A stretch of 64,000 nucleotides of DNA from Alphaproteobacteria bacterium HGW-Alphaproteobacteria-7 (GCA_002842735.1 PHEB01000012.1:1-64000), one strand, 5' to 3'; positions 1 through 10,084 are shown, counted from the stretch's first letter. Numbers and translations are program-made. The notes: generated by a model from the sequence alone, not told the origin.

Positions 1-3000
1 TCGACTACGTTGCCACGATGCTTGATCGTACGCTTTATGAAAAGCTTAAGTGCATTCTCCCCCGTCGGATCGATCGCATTAATCGGATCATTTGCGACAT
101 AGGCATACAAATTAAACTGATCCTCATACCCGATCGGATCGGTCTGCAGGAACCTGCCCAGCGTGGGCGAGTAGATGCGGGCCTTGTAGTAATACATGCC
201 GAGTTCGGGGATCCACACCTGCCCGGTATAGCGGAAGCGCCCCTTGCCCGCAATGTCGGTGCCCGAGGCGCTGTCCGGAATGCCGAACTCATCGTAGCTA
301 TTGGTGGCGATAGCAGTGCCCTGCCAGTTCGTCACCGCCACAATGCTCCCGCGCGGGTCCGCGTGGAGATAGCGCCGCGCGCTATCCGATACCGCAGCGC
401 CCTCATACACGATCAGCGGATCATCCGCGTCGATGTTCGAACCATGCACATAGCGCCGCAGCATTGTGCCGCTGGCGTTGTACTCGGCGATCATCGCGTT
501 GCCGTCATAAACAAAGCGCTGCGTGCCCAGAGTGCCGCCGGTGACCTGATAGAGCCGCCCGGTCGGATCATAGCGCAATTCAGCCTGCAGCGCGCCGGTA
601 TAGGAAAGCGCGGAGCAAATACTGTTGCCCGCGCCCTGCACGCGCTTTTCCACGAGACGGTTCTCGACATCGTAGAGATAGACGCTTTCCCCGTCGGCGG
701 TGAGGTTGCCATTGGCATCATGGCAAAACGCCGCGCCGCCCGCGCTGACATACTGGTTGAGCCCGTTGACCGCATAGGCGCGGGTGAGATTGACATGCGC
801 GTCCCAGCTGTAGGCATCGTTCGACTGCGTCTCGCTGCTGATCTGGCTGGCAGGATTGCGGGTGTAGCCCCAGGTCACGTCGCTGCTGGTGCCGCCCAGG
901 TCGAACCCGATCGAGGCGAGCCGCCCGGCCGGATCATAGCCGAAGCTGCGCGTGTTGGCCGAGGCGGCGCCGTAGCTCCAGGCGAGCTGTGTGGGCAGGC
1001 CGCGGTTGTTGTAGCTTGCCGTGCCAAGCGTGGTGGTTAGCTGTTTGAGATTGGTGGCGCGGTTGAGGCCGTCATAATCGAGCTGGAAATACTGCCCGTC
1101 GGGATGCGTCACCCGCGTGCGGTTGCCATTGGCGTCGTATTGCGAGGAGACCGTGCGGCTCACGCCGTCGGTGTTCTGCGTCTCCGATGTCAGCCGCCCA
1201 AACCCGTCATAGGCGTAGGTCACGCCCGCTCCGGTCAAGCTGTCGAACCGTGCCTTCAATTGCAGTCCGCGCAAATCGTATTCGTAGAACACATCATGCG
1301 TGTGGGTTGACGGTATCAGGCTGCAGCTTGCACCACTCGCGCAAAGATCCTTCTTGGTAACACGATTGAGCGCATCATAGGTGTAATAAATTATATGGTC
1401 CGAGCGTTTCTTAAAGGTAGTGCGATTGCCATTGGCATCATATTCGTAACCCTCATAATCGGTGGGGCTGATCACGCCGGCAGTAGCCAATGCCGTCACG
1501 GGAGTTGAATCGTCAAAACTGCTGGGGCCCGATTTGTTAGGAAAGCGCCATTCCTGCAGCCGATCAAACCCATCATAACGCAGTTCGGCTCGGTTGCCAT
1601 TGGCATCGATCACCTGCTTAATCTTACCATTGAGCGTGTAGGAGTAGGTGACGTCAGCAATCTCGATCGGCGTACCCACCGCCTTCCTGACCTGGAGTAC
1701 CTGGCCCGCCGCATCGTAAATCGTTTTTGTGATCCGGTCAGGGCCATTCGAGCCCTGGGTCCCAAGCGTGCAAGCGCTCGCAGGGAGCGAGCCATAGACG
1801 GCCGGGTTCATTCGCACGGCTGTGCATTCGAGGCGGCCATTGGCATCGTAGCTGAATTGGGTCAGCGAGACGATTACATCGTCCGAGCCGCGCGACCGTT
1901 CGACCGTTTTGCGATTTTGGATATCATAGTCCGTCTCAAGTGAACTGTAGATGGTGAACCCTGCCCAGCTTGCGGGAGCGATAGTTGCCGCAGGAACCGA
2001 GGTGATCGTGCCGGTCTCGACCTTCGTGACACGCCCAGCCAGGTCATATGTACTGCGGATTGCAGGTCGCAGCAGCGGCCCTGCGCCGTCAGGGTCGGGG
2101 CCGATCTCGCCGGTCTTTCGCCGCATCGCATCGAAGCGCCAATGGGTCGTATCGGCAGTGCCGACCGCAGGCCCGTCCTCACTCAGCCTGTCCCCATAAT
2201 CGTCGTAGGTCCAGCTGGTGGTTTGAGATTGCAGGCCGTCGCCAGTTGCCACTGTCTGCGTAAGCGGCTGCAGGTTTCTAGAGCTGTCATAAGTGAAAGT
2301 GGTCCTGGTCTCATCAACCGTCCCGGCGCAGGCGGTGCCGTTGACGCATTGCGATATCTGGGACAACTTCCACAATTGGCCGCTGCCACCAGGCCAGCTG
2401 GCAGTAAGCAGGTTCCAAGTATAGGTTTTCGTCGGACGCACACCATTTGAGTCAGCGGGTGCCATTTCGGTCAACATGCCGCCATGCGTCGTGCTCCAGG
2501 TGTAATTGCTGGTATTCGAGCGCGCATCTGTTACCGACTGTGGCTTGGTGCAGGTGACAATATGGGTGCAGTCATAGGTCGAAGTTATCGAGACGGGACT
2601 CTGATCAGAACCAGATTTTGGAGTGGTTGTGACCGATGTGACATTACCACCCGTACCATAGCCATAAGTCTGGACGATCCCCTCAGGGGAAGCGCGAATG
2701 TCAATCACGGTATAGGGCGTCACGCCTCCGACCCAGTGATTAATCGTGGTTCGCCCCAAGGCATCAGTAACGGAGTACGGGCCTGGTGCAACGCGCGGCG
2801 GCGGCGCAGGTTGCCATTGATAGGAAGTGTCGAGCTGCCATGTCAGCGAGGTGGTCTCGCCAAGATTGACCGTCCAGCCCATACCACGACCGTATTTGGG
2901 GTCATTGATGGACGGTGGTTCGGATTCAAAGACTGCGAGTTCCTGATATTGGTAAGCGACTGTCGGGCCGCCAGTGAATGCTTGCGAAGTTGTCACAAGA

Positions 3001-3890
3001 TTGCTGAATCCTTCAGTCGAGGAATTCGACAGAGTCAGCCACGGCTGACTGTAGCCCGGCCGAACATAACTGACCGTGCCGCCTGAATTGCTCACACTCG
3101 TGACACCCCCTACGGGATCTGTCTTGCTGTAAGTATAGGCAGCATCGCTCGTGTAGCTGACCGAACGCGCGCCGGCCGGACAGACATTGGAGCCCGGCAG
3201 CGTCATGGTCGCAAGGTTGATTACGCAGACTTTCGCACCGCCGCTCTCCACGATCAGGGCATAGCCGGCATTGCTCACCACGCGCATCCCATTATTGTAG
3301 GTGATGGTGTAAGTCACCCCATTGGGCATGGTCATTTTGTTGGCATAGTATCGCCCGGAAGTGACAGCGCCGAAATCGATCACCGACCCGTCCGTATTGG
3401 TAAATTTCAGGACGCTGCCCACTTTCTCAAGTTTCGAGATCCCTTCCGTGCGCACCCCCGCATCGATGAACGTGTTGCCAAAGTCCCAGCTTGTCCAGTT
3501 CTTCGATGCAGCCAGACTTTCGAGTGAATAATAGCTCTCCCCTGCATCCTTCGTTGTCCTCAAGGCAATAAAGATGTCCCAGTTCGAACGACGCTCGACA
3601 AGGGCTGAACTTTTAACTGAATTCTCGCGCCTGTATTCGATTCCCCCGTTCGCCGGGTCTCCAATGACAAGATCGGTCGTCGGATCTGCGTAAATTCCCG
3701 TTCGCATATCAACGCCGTATGGCGAAACGACTTGCGTATCAGGTGGGAGCGCCACAGTCGGAGCCTGCTGCGCCAACGCCCCGGCACCATTGAGCATCGC
3801 TGCAAATGCCATAAGAGACGTCAATCGACGAAATGGCGCGGCTAGCCGGTCAATCATGCATGTTGCACCAGATGTCCGAACCAGTTCCAT
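1..3890 (-). CDS. RHS/YD-repeat secreted protein, C-terminus beyond the left edge
   Basis: An open frame of about 1,296 codons runs from ATG at 3890 off the left edge without a stop. It starts with a signal peptide (Leu/Ala-rich, ending GAGALAQQ; ATG at 3857 is an alternative start), followed by an N-terminal region of about 400 residues and then many YD repeats (YDANGN, YDALNR, YDGFGRL, YDPTGRL). Near the edge the conserved RHS core end is visible (YYKARIYSPTLGRFLQTDP, then DPINAIDPTG). In RHS families the residues after this core are a variable toxin or effector domain, which lies outside the window. The SD-like AGGGAAG sits upstream of 3890. The direction matches the small YD/Calx-beta gene just upstream. 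The YD family is certain; the effector is unknown. Confidence 0.88.
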   Translation of the reverse strand, partial: MELVRTSGATCMIDRLAAPFRRLTSLMAFAAMLNGAGALAQQAPTVALPPDTQVVSPYGVDMRTGIYADPTTDLVIGDPANGGIEYRRENSVKSSALVERRSNWDIFIALRTTKDAGESYYSLESLAASKNWTSWDFGNTFIDAGVRTEGISKLEKVGSVLKFTNTDGSVIDFGAVTSGRYYANKMTMPNGVTYTITYNNGMRVVSNAGYALIVESGGAKVCVINLATMTLPGSNVCPAGARSVSYTSDAAYTYSKTDPVGGVTSVSNSGGTVSYVRPGYSQPWLTLSNSSTEGFSNLVTTSQAFTGGPTVAYQYQELAVFESEPPSINDPKYGRGMGWTVNLGETTSLTWQLDTSYQWQPAPPPRVAPGPYSVTDALGRTTINHWVGGVTPYTVIDIRASPEGIVQTYGYGTGGNVTSVTTTPKSGSDQSPVSITSTYDCTHIVTCTKPQSVTDARSNTSNYTWSTTHGGMLTEMAPADSNGVRPTKTYTWNLLTASWPGGSGQLWKLSQISQCVNGTACAGTVDETRTTFTYDSSRNLQPLTQTVATGDGLQSQTTSWTYDDYGDRLSEDGPAVGTADTTHWRFDAMRRKTGEIGPDPDGAGPLLRPAIRSTYDLAGRVTKVETGTITSVPAATIAPASWAGFTIYSSLETDYDIQNRKTVERSRGSDDVIVSLTQFSYDANGRLECTAVRMNPAVYGSLPASACTLGTQGSNGPDRITKTIYDAAGQVLQVRKAVGTPIEIADVTYSYTLNGKIKQVIDANGNRAELRYDGFDRLQEWRFPNKSGPSSFDDSTPVTALATAGVISPTDYEGYEYDANGNRTTFKKRSDHIIYYTYDALNRVTKKDLCASGASCSLIPSTHTHDVFYEYDLRGLQLKARFDSLTGAGVTYAYDGFGRLTSETQNTDGVSRTVSSQYDANGNRTRVTHPDGQYFQLDYDGLNRATNLKQLTTTLGTASYNNRGLPTQLAWSYGAASANTRSFGYDPAGRLASIGFDLGGTSSDVTWGYTRNPASQISSETQSNDAYSWDAHVNLTRAYAVNGLNQYVSAGGAAFCHDANGNLTADGESVYLYDVENRLVEKRVQGAGNSICSALSYTGALQAELRYDPTGRLYQVTGGTLGTQRFVYDGNAMIAEYNASGTMLRRYVHGSNIDADDPLIVYEGAAVSDSARRYLHADPRGSIVAVTNWQGTAIATNSYDEFGIPDSASGTDIAGKGRFRYTGQVWIPELGMYYYKARIYSPTLGRFLQTDPIGYEDQFNLYAYVANDPINAIDPTGENALKLFIKRTIKHRGNVV

Positions 3891-3982
3891 ATGATTTGTC
3901 TTCCCTGTAACTCTGCGGGATTTCTGCCCCCGCGAAATTGCCGAACTCACAAGCTCAGCCTCGCGTCGATTTCAGAAATACA

Positions 3983-4615
3983 TCAACAAGTCTCACACGC
4001 ACCGCCATCGTCAAAAATCAGCCCTCGACCCTGAGCGTCACTGATCGTGGCTCCCCCGCTCGCATTCGAAAGGTTTACGTAGAAGGTCTCGGTGAGTTCG
4101 AACTGCGTATCAGCAAAGGTGATGACTGAAATGTACCTCACCATTTCGTTCGATCCAAAAGTCAAGGTTCCCGACTGCGCCAAATAGTCACCCGCACCTG
4201 CGGTGCCGCTGGCAGTTGCAAAGTTCACTGTATAGGTTCCCGACGAAGACCCGCTTCGGGTTACTGCAAACACCAGTGTTTCGCCCTCCGGCCCGTCTGT
4301 GTCACTGATCGAGAAATCAGACGGAGTAGGTGGCGGCGGCGGGGGTGGTGGTGGAGTTCCGGCGCTTCCGCCATCATTTACACAGGGAGATTTCGTTGTG
4401 TCGGATGTCGCCTTGTATTCGGTCCGGTTGCCCGCTGGATCATAACAGATCGAATGCGTCTCGCCGTTGTTCTGGCCGCCCGTCGATACGACGGTGATCA
4501 GGCGCCCCAGCGCATCGTAGCTGTAAGTCTCGGTGCTCGACTGCGCCTGGGCACTGGCCGCTCCAATCGCGAGCGCTCCCAAACCCGCGCCGACCAGTAG
4601 ATGGCGAACATGCAT
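3983..4615 (-). CDS. Small secreted protein: one YD repeat, Pro linker, Calx-beta domain
   Basis: 210 aa. ATG 4615 was chosen over a 38-residue upstream extension because it directly precedes a signal peptide (MHVRHLLVGAG, cleavage near AQA) and has a G-rich SD. Residues about 30-67 form a single YD unit (YSYDALGRL and CYDPAGNR), residues 88-96 are nine prolines, and about 100-205 resemble a Calx-beta domain (DGPEGETLVFAVTRSG, ending in acidic turns). It finishes with a CETC tail. The stop lies 92 bp before the large RHS gene, in the same direction, so the two are probably co-expressed. Calx-beta domains bind Ca2+ in surface adhesins. A surface or RHS-accessory role is an inference. Confidence 0.78.
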   Translation of the reverse strand: MHVRHLLVGAGLGALAIGAASAQAQSSTETYSYDALGRLITVVSTGGQNNGETHSICYDPAGNRTEYKATSDTTKSPCVNDGGSAGTPPPPPPPPPTPSDFSISDTDGPEGETLVFAVTRSGSSSGTYTVNFATASGTAGAGDYLAQSGTLTFGSNEMVRYISVITFADTQFELTETFYVNLSNASGGATISDAQGRGLIFDDGGACETC

Positions 4616-4951
4616 CAGTGAGACCCCCGTAACAACTGGAAGTGGCTCGCATGAAGGCACGCTCGAATTCAAGGGGTTATTTGCATTCGCAATTGCAACC
4701 GGAGATCGGGATTGGCGGAATTCAGCCACTTTCGCTGGCCTGCCCTACAGACATTCTTAAGGGGAGAAACTCTCCAGATCTGCGTTTTTTAAGTGAAAAA
4801 CGAAGGCGCGATCGGCAATTGTCGCGCTTCACCTGCCATGCGACTCGCGCACGAGGGCGATTAGCGAAACAGTCGTCACAGCAGTCCCGAGCGGTTCGAG
4901 AACTGAACTGCTGTTCGCGCTTGTTGTTCAAACAGATCGCCGTTTTAACCG

Positions 4952-5299
4952 TCAGGCCTCCCTTTCAAACGCCCGCTTGCCCTTGCGTTTCCACAGCATC
5001 AGCACCTCATCGCGGTCATTGCCGCGCAACATGTCCGCGACGGCGAGGAACGCGCCCAGCAGCACTTGTCTGTGATCATCGGTGAGTTCGATGAGTCCGG
5101 CTTTCTGGACAAGGCCGCCGAGCTCGATCAGCTGTTTGGTCCGTTCGCGTCGCTTGATCCGCCAGTCGCGCATGCCGGTGCGTGCCTTTATCGCCTCAAG
5201 CCGATGTCGCGCCGCTGTCAGTTTCGCGAGCGCTGTCCGGCTGGCGTTGATCTCCCTTGCCAGCTTTGTTGCTCTTGTGTTGAAAGAATGCCTCTCCAC
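4952..5299 (-). CDS. traD: Conjugal transfer protein TraD
   Basis: About 115 aa. The C-terminal half carries the TraD-family signature (RRERTKQLIELGGLVQKAGL, then DDHRQVLLGAFLAVADML), as in the small TraD of Ti-type plasmids. The N-terminal part is Arg/Lys-rich and helical. The start is uncertain: the frame is open back to 5344, overlapping traC by about 150 bp, and I prefer GTG 5299, which still overlaps traC. In Ti-like systems TraC and TraD are accessory relaxosome proteins acting at oriT. Here they run away from oriT, opposite to traA, which is the same arrangement. Confidence 0.72.
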   Translation of the reverse strand: MERHSFNTRATKLAREINASRTALAKLTAARHRLEAIKARTGMRDWRIKRRERTKQLIELGGLVQKAGLIELTDDHRQVLLGAFLAVADMLRGNDRDEVLMLWKRKGKRAFEREA

Positions 5300-5504
5300 G
5301 CTTGCGCCACGCCTCCATCTTTGCGGGATCCTTGGTCTCGGCAATCACGAGCAGCGCGCCCGCCAGGGTCTCGGCGTCGATGCTGTCGGCAGCGGTGGCA
5401 ATTACCAGCTCGCCCAGCTGCTGCACGCGGCGTTCTTTGAGCAGCTTCGCCTTCTCGGCCAGCACCTTGAGCTCGGCATCAATGTCTCGTGGTTTTCGCA
5501 TCAT
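5196..5504 (-). CDS. traC: Conjugal transfer protein TraC-like
   Basis: 102 aa, beginning MMRKPRDIDAELKVL at ATG 5504, preceded by GGAG at good spacing. The N-terminal half is a charged coiled-coil-like helix (LAEKAKLLKERRVQQLGELVI). The rest is short and hydrophilic, ending Ser/Thr-rich. Length and layout match the small relaxosome accessory proteins named TraC (sometimes TraD) in alphaproteobacterial mobilization modules. It is the first gene of the leftward traC-traD unit and starts about 65 bp from the oriT-like hairpins. Which accessory name fits is less certain than the role. Confidence 0.65.
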   Translation of the reverse strand: MMRKPRDIDAELKVLAEKAKLLKERRVQQLGELVIATAADSIDAETLAGALLVIAETKDPAKMEAWRKRGEAFFQHKSNKAGKGDQRQPDSARETDSGATSA

Positions 5505-5568
5505 CTGTCTCCATCTTGGGGTGATGCGATGATGATAGTTGGTGAGTGCCGCCAAGGCTTTAGTGTCG

Positions 5569-5655
5569 TCGGGACCGTCTGAGACCGGGTAGTCCCGAAC
5601 AGGATTTTATCATGTGAGGGCGCGCTTATACGTCGTGCCGACGTGGCTTGCGGGG
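5569..5655. other. oriT-like region between traC and traA
   Basis: Two inverted repeats lie in the traC-traA divergent gap. One has arms TCGGGAC/GTCCCGA at 5569-5575 and 5592-5598. The other is ACGTCG-TGC-CGACGT at 5630-5644. Just before the second is GAGGGCGCGCTTATACG (5617-5632), which closely resembles the conserved core of Ti-plasmid oriT. Its complement TATAAGCGCGCCCTC resembles the RSF1010/IncQ nick region. Placement between traC and traA is exactly that of Ti oriT. The similarity is recalled from known oriT sequences, not computed. Confidence 0.7.
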
Positions 5656-5673
5656 TGTAACTGGATGGCCGTT

Positions 5674-8667
5674 ATGGCGATCTACCATCTCTCCGTGAAA
5701 GTCATCAGCCGCTCTGCCGGGCGCAGCGCTGTGGCTGCTGCCGCCTATCGCTGCGCCGGACGGCTGCATGATGAGCGTATCGATCGCACCCACGACTTCA
5801 CCAACAAGGGCGGTGTCGTTCATTCCGAAGTGCTGTTGCCCGACGGCGCGCCCGAGAATCTCTCCGACCGCGAGCAGCTGTGGAACGCGGTCGAGGCATC
5901 CGAAAAGCGCAAGGACGCGCAGTTGTCGCGCGAGGTGGAGTTTGCCATCCCGCGTGAGCTCGATCAGGCGGAAGGCATCAGGCTTGCCCGCGAGTTCGTC
6001 GAACGCGAGTTTGTGACAAGCGGCATGATCGCTGATCTCAATGTGCACTGGGATATCGGCGCGGACGGTCTCGCCAAGCCACACGCCCATGTCATGCTGA
6101 CGATGCGCGAGGTTGATGAAGACGGGTTTGGCGCGAAGGTGCGCGACTGGAACCGCACCGAACTCGTAGAACAATGGCGCGAGCGCTGGGCCGATCACGT
6201 CAACCAGCGGCTCGCTGAGCTCGATATCGATGCGCGGATCGATCATCGCAGCCTTGAGGCGCAGGGCATTGGACTGGAGCCGCAGGACAAGATCGGCCCC
6301 GCCGCCTCGCGCATGGAGGGGCGCGGGCTTGAGGCCGAGCGGATCGAGGAACACCGGGCAATTGCGACACGCAATGGCGCGCGGATCATTGCTGATCCGA
6401 CCATCGCGCTCGATGCGATTACGCACCAGCAGGCGACCTTCACCAATCGTGACCTCGCCCGCTTCGTGCACCGCCACAGCGACGGCAAGGAACAGTTCGA
6501 TGAGGTGATGAGCGCCTTGCGCCAATCGCCCGATCTTGTTGCACTGGGCAAGGACGGACGCGGCGAGGAGCGGTTCACATCGCGTCACATGATCGAGACC
6601 GAACAACAGCTACAGCGTGCCTCGGAACTGATGGCCGAGCGCACGGATCATCGGGTTCATGAGCGCGGCCGGGACGCGGCACTGGCGCGCGCTACAGAGC
6701 GCGGCATGGTCCTCTCTGGCGAGCAGCGCACGGCCTTCGAGCATGTGACCGGCGAGCGCGGGCTTAGCGTCGTGGTCGGCTATGCCGGGACCGGCAAGAG
6801 CGCGATGCTCGGCGTTGCCCGCGATGCCTGGGAAGACGCGGGCTACAATGTTCGCGGCGCGGCACTGTCGGGCATCGCCGCCGAAGGTCTGGAGAACGGC
6901 TCGGGCATTGCTTCGCGCACCATTGCCAGCCTGGAACATCAGTGGAGCGAGGGTCGCGAGTTGCTTACCTCGCGCGATGTTCTGGTGATCGACGAAGCCG
7001 GCATGGTCGGCACGCGCCAGATGGAGCGCGTGCTCGCCCATGCCGCCGATGTTGGAGCCAAGGTCGTGCTGGTCGGCGATCCGCAGCAGCTGCAAGCAAT
7101 CGAAGCCGGTGCCGCCTTCCGCGTGATCCATGAGCGCCATGGCGGCGTCGAGATTACCGAAGTGCGGCGGCAGCGCGCGGACTGGCAGCGCGATGCCACC
7201 CGGCATCTGGCAACCGGGCGCACCGCCGAGGCATTGGACGCGTACTCCGGGCATGGCATGGTGCATGTCGCCGGGACGCGCGACGCTTCGCGCGAGGAGC
7301 TCATCGAGGGCTGGAACCGCGAACGGCAGGCAAGCCCGGGCGATACGCGGATCATCCTCACCCACACCAATGACGAGGTTCGTGCGCTCAACGAGGCTGC
7401 GCGTGAACGGCTGCGCGACGCGGGTGAGCTTGGCGAAGACGTCACCATCAGTGCGGAGCGCGACCAACGGCAATTTGCCAGCGGCGACCGCATCATGTTC
7501 CTGCGCAACGAGCGCGAGCTTGGGGTCAAGAACGGCACGCTGGGCACAATAGAAGAGGTGACCCCGCAGCGTATGAGCGTGCGGATCGATGACGGCCGCA
7601 GCCTTGCCTTCGACCTAAAGGACTATGCGCATATCGATCATGGCTACGCCGCCACGATCCACAAGGCGCAGGGTATGACCGTTGACCGGGCCCATGTGCT
7701 GGCGACGCCGGGGATGGACAGCCACGGAGCCTATGTCGCCCTGTCGCGCCACCGGGATGGTGTGGCGCTGCACTATGGCCGCGATGACTTCGCCGATCGG
7801 TCGAAGTTGGTGCGCACGCTCAGCCGTGAGCGCGGCAAGGATATGGCCAGCGACTACGCGCGCGCCGATCCGGCGCAGGCGTTCGCCGAGCGGCGCGGAA
7901 TCACATTCCGCGAGCGAGTGGTCGAGATCATCCGCAAGGTCGAGCGTGGCCTGGAAAAGTGGGCACCGGTTTTCCAGCAAGGCACGCGACCATCAGGCGC
8001 GCCTGAGAAAGTGCGCGGCATATTTGATGGGCTGCGTTTGCCCAGCGCCAAAACCGATGGTCCGGAACAAACGTCACCGGAACGGAAGGTGGTCGAAGAT
8101 CCCGAGGCAGAACTCCGTCGCGCCCGCACCAAAGCGCTCATCCGCCATGCCCGCGCGGTCGACAATATCTTTGCCGCTCAGGATGTGGGCGACAAGTGGA
8201 GTCCAGCTCAAACCCGTGAGCTCAACGCTGCCCGCGATGCGTTCGAGGAAGTGCGGCCCTATGGCTGGCGCGATGCCGAAGCTGCCTACAAGAAGAACCC
8301 GGAACTGGCGCGCGAGGCAGGCAGTGGGCAGGTCCGGCGGGCTGTGCAGGCGCTTCAGCTCGAAACCGAGCTGCGCACCGATCCGCAGCGCCGCGCCGAT
8401 CGCTTCGTTGCGCGTTGGCAGGAACTGAAACAAAACAGCGAACGCCAGTACCGCACCGCCGACATGTCCGGCTACAAGGCCACGCGCTCGGCGATGGGCA
8501 ATATGGCCAAGAGCCTTGAGCGCGATCCGCAGCTGGAGTCGATACTGGCCAGCCGCAAGCGCGAGCTCGGTATCACCATCAGCTCAGGCCGTAGCCTTGG
8601 CCGTGAACTTGCATTTACGCATGGCATTGATCTTGGCCTAGGGCGAGGGAGAGGGCTTGGGATTTGA
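5674..8667 (+). CDS. traA: Ti-type TraA conjugative relaxase-helicase
   Basis: 997 aa from ATG 5674 (MAIYHLSVKVISRSAGRSAV, the typical TraA start; the frame extends 20 codons upstream). Residues 1-220 form a MobA/MobL-type relaxase with a metal-binding HAHVML motif. From about residue 350 there is an SF1 helicase of the RecD/TrwC type, with Walker A GYAGTGKSAML near residue 368, Walker B VLVIDEAGMV, VVLVGDPQQLQA, and a late HGYAATIHKAQGMT motif. The C-terminal 200 residues are charged and helical. It would nick oriT, bind the 5' end and unwind the transferred strand. No TraG/VirD4 or mating-pair genes are visible, so the element may depend on helpers or continue to the left. Confidence 0.92.
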   Translation: MAIYHLSVKVISRSAGRSAVAAAAYRCAGRLHDERIDRTHDFTNKGGVVHSEVLLPDGAPENLSDREQLWNAVEASEKRKDAQLSREVEFAIPRELDQAEGIRLAREFVEREFVTSGMIADLNVHWDIGADGLAKPHAHVMLTMREVDEDGFGAKVRDWNRTELVEQWRERWADHVNQRLAELDIDARIDHRSLEAQGIGLEPQDKIGPAASRMEGRGLEAERIEEHRAIATRNGARIIADPTIALDAITHQQATFTNRDLARFVHRHSDGKEQFDEVMSALRQSPDLVALGKDGRGEERFTSRHMIETEQQLQRASELMAERTDHRVHERGRDAALARATERGMVLSGEQRTAFEHVTGERGLSVVVGYAGTGKSAMLGVARDAWEDAGYNVRGAALSGIAAEGLENGSGIASRTIASLEHQWSEGRELLTSRDVLVIDEAGMVGTRQMERVLAHAADVGAKVVLVGDPQQLQAIEAGAAFRVIHERHGGVEITEVRRQRADWQRDATRHLATGRTAEALDAYSGHGMVHVAGTRDASREELIEGWNRERQASPGDTRIILTHTNDEVRALNEAARERLRDAGELGEDVTISAERDQRQFASGDRIMFLRNERELGVKNGTLGTIEEVTPQRMSVRIDDGRSLAFDLKDYAHIDHGYAATIHKAQGMTVDRAHVLATPGMDSHGAYVALSRHRDGVALHYGRDDFADRSKLVRTLSRERGKDMASDYARADPAQAFAERRGITFRERVVEIIRKVERGLEKWAPVFQQGTRPSGAPEKVRGIFDGLRLPSAKTDGPEQTSPERKVVEDPEAELRRARTKALIRHARAVDNIFAAQDVGDKWSPAQTRELNAARDAFEEVRPYGWRDAEAAYKKNPELAREAGSGQVRRAVQALQLETELRTDPQRRADRFVARWQELKQNSERQYRTADMSGYKATRSAMGNMAKSLERDPQLESILASRKRELGITISSGRSLGRELAFTHGIDLGLGRGRGLGI

Positions 8668-8755
8668 GCCTGCGATACCATACCCCTCGAACGGAGAAGA
8701 TACTGAGTGCCGTGAAATCTTTGATGCCGAAACGGAACAACGATAGGATGCTTGA

Positions 8756-9613
8756 ATGGATCTTCTTAAAGTTGGAAGCGAGGCGTCGAGACATTGGGTT
8801 CGCCTTCCAGACCTCGACGCCGTCGTGCGCCGAATCTTTCCGCTGCATAGATTTCTGGAAGCGGTCCGCAGTGGCAAGCTGGCCCTCGTTGCGCCCCATT
8901 TATGGGACGATCCTAGAGAGGACGCTCCCTCCATGTGCATGCTTGACGGACGAGGCCAAGTCAGTGGAAAAATGCAGCAACCACTGTCGGACTTTCTTGC
9001 GCCAGTGTGGGCGCAGTGTTGGTCCCTCAATCCAGGGTCAGACACGCTGCTCCGCGCCTATTCTCAGGTAAGGGTTGATCCCAAGACGAAACGGAACATG
9101 TTGCCAGATCAAGAAGGCGTCACTGTCTCGACAACTGTGCGCCATCTTTTGGCACTGGGGGAACGTTGGCACCGGGAAGGGGCAAACGGCTACCTCGTTG
9201 CTGGCCGGGTTGAGTATCTTGCCGATCAGGAGATCTGGCAGCGCATAGTCAATGGGTGCAATGGCAAGCATGGGCCGAGCATGTTTGGCACAGTTCAAGG
9301 ACGCGCCGAATCGCTCCTGTGGAAGCGGAAATATTTTGAGCATGAGGCGGAAGTTCGGCTGATCCTGATCGACCGGACGAAGCCGTCCGCTGACGTTCCG
9401 AGCATCCGGCTTCTCAACTTCGATCCGAACGAGACATTTCTTACGGTGAGCGTCGATCCTCGCCTCGTTTCGTTCGAAGCGAAGGAACGTGAACAGGAAA
9501 TCAGAGACGCTGGATTTGCCGGTGAGGTGAAGCGGGACGACAGTTATCAAAAGGTCCTGTCACTGCTCGAAATGCACCGCGATTGGGATCAACCTGAATT
9601 CGGATCACCCTAA
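8756..9613 (+). CDS. DUF2971-family protein
   Basis: 285 aa. The N-terminal part (YDPRED-like WDDPREDAPS near residue 50) and the central LLWKRKYFEHEAEVRLI motif match the DUF2971 pattern, whose members are uncharacterised soluble proteins that occur often on islands and near defence genes. No signal peptide or membrane segment is visible. It lies between traA and tRNA-Ser, the cargo position of an integrated element. An overlapping frame starting at 8664 is a shadow. The function is not known. Confidence 0.65.
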   Translation: MDLLKVGSEASRHWVRLPDLDAVVRRIFPLHRFLEAVRSGKLALVAPHLWDDPREDAPSMCMLDGRGQVSGKMQQPLSDFLAPVWAQCWSLNPGSDTLLRAYSQVRVDPKTKRNMLPDQEGVTVSTTVRHLLALGERWHREGANGYLVAGRVEYLADQEIWQRIVNGCNGKHGPSMFGTVQGRAESLLWKRKYFEHEAEVRLILIDRTKPSADVPSIRLLNFDPNETFLTVSVDPRLVSFEAKEREQEIRDAGFAGEVKRDDSYQKVLSLLEMHRDWDQPEFGSP

Positions 9614-9906
<293 letters not shown>

Positions 9907-10084
9907 GCGAGGTCTGTCGCAAACGGGTGCGCCGCGTGGTCGGGGCGGCAGGCGACAGGGAGCGCGCGCGTTAGCCCAAGCCTTGCCCCTTGCCAAGTCC
10001 CGGAAAGCCAGAAAATGCGGGCATATCTCGCACCTGCACCATCGCGCTGCTTGTTTTGGCGCGTTGAAAGTCCATATTCCGCCC

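Noticed and set aside
18..1040. 340-aa plus-strand frame at the left edge
   Set aside because: It is antisense to the YD repeats of the RHS gene, whose minus frame is open throughout and gives clear repeats.
4763..4802. Short hairpins GGAGA...TCTCC and CGTTTTT...AAAAACG
   Set aside because: Stems are short or AT-only and not clearly placed behind a gene; not called as terminators.
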